Origin: CAYOPZ01 sp964406005
GTDB taxonomy: Bacteria; Bacteroidota; Bacteroidia; Bacteroidales; SM23-62
Reading direction: 5' to 3'
Length of the DNA stretch: 37,238 nucleotides
Assembly: GCA_964406005.1 (NCBI GenBank)
Contig: CAYOPZ010000030.1
Coordinates: 1-37,238 of the forward strand
A program made the position numbers and the translations under genes. Every line of letters begins with the position of its first letter. Position 1 is the first letter of the stretch. The notes beneath the pieces were generated by a model. The model was not told the DNA's origin, made no database searches, and worked only from the letters and a program-made list of their open reading frames with translations. Shown here one piece after another: positions 31,983-37,238 of the stretch.

Positions 31983-34900
31983 ATGAAAAAAGTACTTGGA
32001 CTTGATCTTGGGACAACATCTATCGGATGGGCATATGTTCATGAAGCTGAAACCTCTGATGAGCGATCTTCTATAATAAAAATGGGCGTCAGGGTTGTGC
32101 CGATAACCACTGATGAAGAAAATGATTTTCAGAAAGGTAAGTCAATTTCAATCAATGCAGACAGAACCCTGAAAAGGGGTATGAGGAGAAATCTTCAGAG
32201 ATATAAGCAACGCAGGGACAACTTGATTGATATTTTGAAACAAAATAAGATTATCACAGAATCCAGCATCCTAACTGAAGTGGGCAATAATACCACATTC
32301 GAGACATACAGATTGAGAGCAAAGGCTGCAACAGATAAAGTCGAAAAGGAAGAATTGGCCAGGGTGTTGTTAATGATGAACAAGAAGCGTGGATACAAAA
32401 GCAGCCGTAAAGCGAAAGATGAGGAGGAAGGAAGTCTGATTGATGGCATAGATGTGGCGAAACGGCTATATGAGGAGAAATTGACCCCGGGACAATATGT
32501 GTTTAATTTGCTGAAGGAAGACACTAAATACGTTCCGGATTTTTACAGGTCCGATCTTAAAAATGAGTTCGACATGGTTTGGGATTTTCAAAAACAGTTT
32601 TACCCTGAAATCCTGACCGCTGATTTTAAAAAGCAACTGAACGGAAAAGGAAAACGGGACACTTCGAAGATCTTCCTTGGGAAGTACCAGATTTATACTG
32701 CAGAAAATAAGGGCAAACGTGAGGAAGTTAAACTTCGGTCTTACCAATGGAGGAGTGAGGCTCTTGTTAAACAATTACCTGTTGAACAAATTGCGTATGT
32801 ACTTACAGAGATCAATAATAACTTGAATAATTCGAGTAGTTATCTGGGTGAAATAAGTGACAGAAGTAAGGAGCTTTATTTTAATTCCGAAACTGTAGGA
32901 CTAAACCTCTACAGGCAGTTGGTTGAGAATCCTCATGCAAAATTGAAAGACCAGGTATTTTACAGGCAGGATTACCTCGATGAGTTTGAAAAGATATGGA
33001 TAAAACAAGCTGAATTTCATCCGGAATTAACGAGCGATTTAAAAGACGAAATCCGGGACGTGATAATCTTTTATCAGAGAAGACTGAAATCGCAAAAACA
33101 TCTGATCAGTGAATGTGAATTTGAAAAACACCATAAAGCCATTCCCAAATCTTCTCCATTATTTCAGGAATTTAAAATTTGGCAGATTCTTAATAATCTT
33201 GAACTAAAACACCTTGAAACCCGTGAAAAGACATTACTTACTCAAGAACAGAAGCAACTTTTGTTTGATGAGCTAAGTGTAAGAGACTCTTTGAAAAAGG
33301 AAAAAGTCCTTAAACTTATTACAGGGAATCCTAAACTATATGAACTTAATTATAAAGATGTTGAGGGCAACAGGACAAATGACGCTCTTTTTGATGCGTA
33401 CCGGGAAATACTTGACATGGAAGGCTACCCGATGGATTATTTAAAAATGCCGGCTGAAAAGATTTACAACGAAGTCAAGACTGTTTTTAAAGATCTTGGT
33501 ATTAATACGGAGATTCTTGATTTTAATTCATCGCTTGAAGGTCAGGAATTATCCGAACAACCTGCATATCAATTGTGGCACTTATTGTATTCCTTTGAAG
33601 ACGATAGCTCAAAATATGGGAATGAAAACCTTTTGAATAAACTTCAAGAAAAGTATGGATTCACAGAAAAGCAGGCCAGGATCATTGCGAATATATCATT
33701 TCAATCCGATTATGGCAGTCTGAGTGCAAAAGCCATTAGAAAGATCCTTCCTTATCTGAAGCAAGGAGAAACCTATGATAAGGCCTGTGTCAAAGTAGGT
33801 TACAATCATTCTTCCTCGAAAACAACAGAAGAACAGGCAACCAGGGTATTGAAAGACCGGTTAGAGGTATTGCCAAAAAATACTCTCCGGAATCCTGTTG
33901 TTGAAAAGATCCTGAACCAGATGATAAACCTGATCAATACAGTCATTGATGACAAAGAACTTGGTAAACCGGACGAAATTCGTATTGAACTGGCAAGGGA
34001 ACTTAAAAAAAGTGCAAAAGAAAGAGAAGAAATGACCAGGTCAATTAATGAAGCAAAATTAAAGCATAAGGATTATGCAAAAATTCTTCAGGAAGAATTT
34101 GGGATTAAAAAGGTTACACGAAATGACATAATCAGGTATAAACTATACTGTGAACTTAAAACGAATGGATATAAAACGATCTATTCGGACACATATATTC
34201 CTCGAGAAAAGTTATTCTCAAAAGAATTTGATATTGAACATATCATTCCGCAGGCCAGACTTTTTGATGATTCATTTTCAAATAAAACCTTGTCTATCAG
34301 GAAAATAAATCTTGACAAAGGGAATGAAACAGCTTATGACTATCTGAAGAAGATGTTTAATGATGATGAGTTCAATCAATATTTATTGCGGATTGAAACC
34401 TTGTATAAAAGGGGTGAAATATCAAAAGCCAAGTATAATAAACTGTTAATGAGGGAGTCAGAAATACCTGAAGGATTCATAGAAAGAGATTTAAGGGACA
34501 GTCAATATATTGCAAAAAAGGCGAGGCAGATACTTGAGGAAGTAGTGAGGTTGGTGACAACAACAACAGGTAGCATTACCGACAGGTTAAGGCAGGACTG
34601 GCAATTGGTTGATGTGATGAAGGAACTTAATTTACCTAAATTCAGGGAGCTTGGATTAACAGAAAAAATCGAGGGTAAAAATGGTGAAATGGAGGAACAA
34701 ATAAAGGAATGGTCGAAGCGGAATGATCATCGTCACCATGCTATGGATGCATTGACTGTTGCCTTTACGAAGCACAGCCATGTTCAGTACCTGAATAACC
34801 TGAATGCACGTAATGATAAGAGCAGTACCATTTATGGCATTGAGCAAAAAGAGTTGTACCGGGATGGAAATGGGAAACTAAAATTTCGACCGCCAATTCC

Positions 34901-36068
34901 GTTAGACGAATTCAGGAAAGATGTTAAAACACACCTTGAATCCTTATTGGTATCCTTTAAGGCAAAGAATAAGGTTATAACAAGAAATAATAATAAAACC
35001 AAGAAAAGGGGGAAAGATAATTTCAATCATCAGATATCACTAACACCGAGGGGACAATTGCATAAAGAAACTATCTATGGCAGGGTCAGGAAATATAAAT
35101 GTGCTGAAGAGAAGGTAGGTACAAAGTTCAATTATGAAAAGATACAGATGGTGACTGTAAAAAGTTATCGTGAGGCTTTGATGAAGAGACTATTAGAAAA
35201 TGAATCAAATCCAAAGAAAGCATTTGGAGGCAAAAACAGTCTTTCGAAAAACCCGGTGTATATTAATGATTTACATACCGTGCAGGTTCCTGAGAAAGTA
35301 AAATTAGTGTGGTTGGAGGAAATATATACTATCAGAAAGGATGTATCTCCTGATTTGAGAGTTGATAAAGTTATTGATAAAGGAATCCGGAAAATACTGC
35401 AAGACAGGCTGGAAAAATTCAGAAATGATCCAAAGAAAGCATTTATTAACCTTGAGTTGGATCCTGTTTGGTTAAATAAGGATAAAGGGATAGATATTAG
35501 AAGAGTAACGATTACCGGAGTTACAAATGTTGAACCTCTTCACGACAAAAAAGACCACTTTGGTAATCCGGTTCTTGATGAAAACGGTAATTATATACCG
35601 GTTGATTTTGTAAGCACGGGCAACAATCATCATGTTGCCATCTATCGGGATGAGAATGGTGATATGCGTGAAGAGGTTGTCTCATTTTTCGAGGCGGTTC
35701 ATAGATTAAACAATGGAATACCTGTTGTTAATGTGAACCATCCATTGGGATGGGATTTTCTTTTTACTTTGAAACAGAATGAATATTTCGTGTTTCCTTC
35801 AGAAGATTTCAACCCGAGTGAGATTGATTTAATGGATGCAAACAATACAAAATATATAAGCCCATATCTCTTTAGGGTTCAGAAGATTGCAAGTAAAAAT
35901 TATGTATTCAATCATCATTTGGAGACTAAAGCTGTAGATAATGAGCTACTAAAGAATAAAAAACTATCAGGAAGATCGTACTACCTCATTCAGAGTCCCT
36001 CTAAACTAGATGGAATCGTTAAGGTCAGGCTCGACCATCTTGGAAGGATCGTTTCTGTTGGAGAGTAA
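31983..36068 (+). CDS. cas9: CRISPR-associated endonuclease Cas9 (type II-C-like)
   Basis: 1361 residues, in the size range of the large Bacteroidetes type II-C Cas9 proteins. RuvC-I: Asp8 in VLGLDLGTTSIGWA. Arg-rich bridge helix: RTLKRGMRRNLQRYKQRRDN (about 60-80). A long alpha-helical recognition lobe follows. RuvC-II: Glu669 in EIRIELAREL. HNH: His753 in FDIEHIIPQARLFDDSF, with NKTLSIRKINLDKGN. RuvC-III: RHHAMDALTVAFT with His918/919 and Asp922. The last ~300 residues are the PAM-interacting region, with repeated tyrosine and charged motifs. All catalytic residues are intact, so it should cut both strands of target DNA, guided by crRNA:tracrRNA. cas1 follows 52 bases downstream. The region is more AT-rich than sucA, consistent with horizontal gain. 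Confidence 0.97.
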   Translation: MKKVLGLDLGTTSIGWAYVHEAETSDERSSIIKMGVRVVPITTDEENDFQKGKSISINADRTLKRGMRRNLQRYKQRRDNLIDILKQNKIITESSILTEVGNNTTFETYRLRAKAATDKVEKEELARVLLMMNKKRGYKSSRKAKDEEEGSLIDGIDVAKRLYEEKLTPGQYVFNLLKEDTKYVPDFYRSDLKNEFDMVWDFQKQFYPEILTADFKKQLNGKGKRDTSKIFLGKYQIYTAENKGKREEVKLRSYQWRSEALVKQLPVEQIAYVLTEINNNLNNSSSYLGEISDRSKELYFNSETVGLNLYRQLVENPHAKLKDQVFYRQDYLDEFEKIWIKQAEFHPELTSDLKDEIRDVIIFYQRRLKSQKHLISECEFEKHHKAIPKSSPLFQEFKIWQILNNLELKHLETREKTLLTQEQKQLLFDELSVRDSLKKEKVLKLITGNPKLYELNYKDVEGNRTNDALFDAYREILDMEGYPMDYLKMPAEKIYNEVKTVFKDLGINTEILDFNSSLEGQELSEQPAYQLWHLLYSFEDDSSKYGNENLLNKLQEKYGFTEKQARIIANISFQSDYGSLSAKAIRKILPYLKQGETYDKACVKVGYNHSSSKTTEEQATRVLKDRLEVLPKNTLRNPVVEKILNQMINLINTVIDDKELGKPDEIRIELARELKKSAKEREEMTRSINEAKLKHKDYAKILQEEFGIKKVTRNDIIRYKLYCELKTNGYKTIYSDTYIPREKLFSKEFDIEHIIPQARLFDDSFSNKTLSIRKINLDKGNETAYDYLKKMFNDDEFNQYLLRIETLYKRGEISKAKYNKLLMRESEIPEGFIERDLRDSQYIAKKARQILEEVVRLVTTTTGSITDRLRQDWQLVDVMKELNLPKFRELGLTEKIEGKNGEMEEQIKEWSKRNDHRHHAMDALTVAFTKHSHVQYLNNLNARNDKSSTIYGIEQKELYRDGNGKLKFRPPIPLDEFRKDVKTHLESLLVSFKAKNKVITRNNNKTKKRGKDNFNHQISLTPRGQLHKETIYGRVRKYKCAEEKVGTKFNYEKIQMVTVKSYREALMKRLLENESNPKKAFGGKNSLSKNPVYINDLHTVQVPEKVKLVWLEEIYTIRKDVSPDLRVDKVIDKGIRKILQDRLEKFRNDPKKAFINLELDPVWLNKDKGIDIRRVTITGVTNVEPLHDKKDHFGNPVLDENGNYIPVDFVSTGNNHHVAIYRDENGDMREEVVSFFEAVHRLNNGIPVVNVNHPLGWDFLFTLKQNEYFVFPSEDFNPSEIDLMDANNTKYISPYLFRVQKIASKNYVFNHHLETKAVDNELLKNKKLSGRSYYLIQSPSKLDGIVKVRLDHLGRIVSVGE

Positions 36069-36120
36069 TTATATCAATTTCATTTCATGCCAATAATGTC
36101 TTAATTGTAAAAATGGCTGA

Positions 36121-37023
36121 GTGATTAAACGCACATTATATTTCGGCAATCCATGCTATCTGCGAATGAGAATGGAGCAATTGGTTATTGAGTTCCCCGA
36201 TGACAATATCACGAGTAAATCTGTACCCATTGAAGATATTGGTATTGTTGTACTTGACAATACACAGATAACCATTACACAAGGATTATTATCCGCATTA
36301 TCTGAAAATAATTCTGTTATTATCAATTGTGATTCAAGGCATCTCCCTTTTTCGTTGATGTTACCAACCGCAGTTCATCACGTATATACTGAAAAACTTA
36401 GGTATCAATTAGAAGCATCACTTCCTTTGAAGAAGAATCTTTGGCAACAGACTGTAGTTGCAAAAATTATGAACCAAGCGTACCTTTTGGAGAAACTGGG
36501 ATTTGATAGTAAAAGGCTTATGTATTTAGCTGGTATTGTAAAAAGTGATGATGTTGGTAACTGTGAAGGAAGAGCTGCATCTTATTATTGGAATGTACTT
36601 TTTAAAGATAGTAAGACTTTTAAAAGACATAGATTTGGAGAGCCTCCAAATAACCTTTTAAATTATGGCTACGCAATTTTACGGGCTGTAGTTGCACGAT
36701 CATTGGTTTCTAGCGGATTGCTAACAGCTATGGGAATCCACCATAGAAATAAATACAATCCATATTGTCTTGCAGATGATATTATGGAACCCTACCGGCA
36801 ATATGTAGAGGAGTTGGTGATACAAATTGCCTTAAAGCATGATGAAATAGATATATTAACACCGGAAATTAAAAGAACTTTACTTGAAATTCCGGCAATT
36901 GATGTACAAATCGATGGACAAAAAAGTCCTTTGATGGTTGGTATGCAACGTACGACTGCTTCATTAATGCACTGTTTTGAAGGATCTTCCCGTAAGTTGG
37001 TATATCCTATTATGAGAAAATGA
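36121..37023 (+). CDS. cas1: CRISPR adaptation integrase Cas1 (type II)
   Basis: 300 residues from a GTG start at 36121; the nearby ATG at 36113 is out of frame and hits a stop after three codons. The N-terminal beta domain (TLYFGNPCYLRMRMEQLVIEF ... DIGIVVLDNTQITIT) and the helical catalytic domain are both complete. The metal-binding residues are Glu149 (NCEGRAASYYW), His207/208 (GIHHRNKYNPYCLADD) and the acidic residues at 219-223 (DDIMEPYR). With Cas2 it inserts new spacers into the array. Its stop overlaps the cas2 ATG by four bases (ATGA), so they are coupled. No cas4 or csn2 is between cas9 and cas1, in line with subtype II-C. Confidence 0.96.
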   Translation: MIKRTLYFGNPCYLRMRMEQLVIEFPDDNITSKSVPIEDIGIVVLDNTQITITQGLLSALSENNSVIINCDSRHLPFSLMLPTAVHHVYTEKLRYQLEASLPLKKNLWQQTVVAKIMNQAYLLEKLGFDSKRLMYLAGIVKSDDVGNCEGRAASYYWNVLFKDSKTFKRHRFGEPPNNLLNYGYAILRAVVARSLVSSGLLTAMGIHHRNKYNPYCLADDIMEPYRQYVEELVIQIALKHDEIDILTPEIKRTLLEIPAIDVQIDGQKSPLMVGMQRTTASLMHCFEGSSRKLVYPIMRK

Positions 37024-37238
37024 GCGATAAGAATCGCTTAAATCAGTACAGAGTAGTGTGGGTATTTGTATTTTTTGATCTGCCAACCGACACAAAGAAA
37101 GATCGAAAAAATTATGCGCGTTTCAGAAAAAACCTGATTATGGATGGTTTTACTATGCTTCAATTTTCAATATATGTACGTCACTCAAGCAGCAGGGAAA
37201 ATGCAGAAGTCCATATTCGTAGGGTAAAATCTTTTCTA
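37020..37238 (+). CDS. cas2: CRISPR-associated Cas2 (5' part, cut by window end)
   Basis: 73 codons are visible from the ATG at 37020: MSDKNRLNQYRVVWVFVFFD, then LPTDTKKDRKNYARFRKNL and a second strand-helix unit GFTMLQFSIYVRHSSS. This is the ferredoxin-like fold of Cas2, with the FDLPT metal-site motif typical of type II-C. Cas2 forms the core of the Cas1-Cas2 spacer integrase. About 35-40 residues are missing at the end. It overlaps cas1 by four bases. The repeat array probably follows, outside the window. Confidence 0.95.
   Translation, partial: MSDKNRLNQYRVVWVFVFFDLPTDTKKDRKNYARFRKNLIMDGFTMLQFSIYVRHSSSRENAEVHIRRVKSFL

Noticed and set aside
31866..37238. A CRISPR repeat-spacer array inside the window
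   Set aside because: Only one degenerate repeat-like copy (the tracrRNA anti-repeat) is present; no regularly spaced direct repeats were found.

Overview
The window comes from a Bacteroidetes chromosome, most like the Bacteroidales/Marinilabiliales side of the phylum. The signs are a type IX secretion C-terminal sorting domain, promoters of the Bacteroidetes form (-33 TTTG or TTG, about 20 nt, then -7 TAnnTTTG), few Shine-Dalgarno sites, a Bacteroidetes-type exosortase, and a large type II-C-like Cas9. Most of the window is moderately GC-rich housekeeping sequence. The first 630 bases, the toxin-antitoxin pair near 11.4-12.05 kb and the Cas9 locus (31.98 kb to the end) are visibly richer in A and T, which fits acquired or faster-evolving DNA.

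Layout. 1-0.63 kb: 3' end of a secreted cadherin-repeat protein. 0.66-7.48 kb (minus): a tight four-gene operon with a protein of TIR-like/Rossmann-like domains, a membrane-spanning nSTAND ATPase with a WD40 propeller, a TPR plus outer-membrane barrel protein, and a propeller-type lipoprotein. It looks like a trans-envelope signalling or conflict system and I know of no description of it. 7.65-9.16 kb: an Fn3-like lipoprotein. 9.18-10.54 kb (minus): an exosortase-family protease and, just upstream, a 74-residue substrate with a PID-CTERM-like sorting signal, separated by an intrinsic terminator. 10.7-12.9 kb: a zinc-ribbon protein, an antitoxin/PIN toxin pair with a textbook promoter, palindromic repeats, tRNA-Ser(UGA) and an HU protein. 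13.1-31.8 kb: mostly core functions, including a LytTR response regulator coupled to an aminotransferase, HtpG, an aspartate-type aminotransferase, methylglyoxal synthase, MltG, a phosphohexomutase lacking the catalytic serine, a triple rhodanese, MurB, a GT4 glycosyltransferase, diaminopropionate ammonia-lyase, and the E2 and E1 subunits of 2-oxoglutarate dehydrogenase. 31.87-37.24 kb: a type II CRISPR locus with a divergent tracrRNA on the minus strand, then cas9, cas1 and the start of cas2. The repeat-spacer array is not in the window.

Most notable points: the exosortase with a dedicated tiny cationic substrate; the nSTAND/TIR-like/outer-membrane operon; the predicted tracrRNA, which can pair with its own anti-repeat; the phosphohexomutase with Gly in place of the phosphoserine; and a palindromic element that mirrors the 3' trailer of the tRNA-Ser gene. 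All domain calls come from reading motifs; no database search was run.
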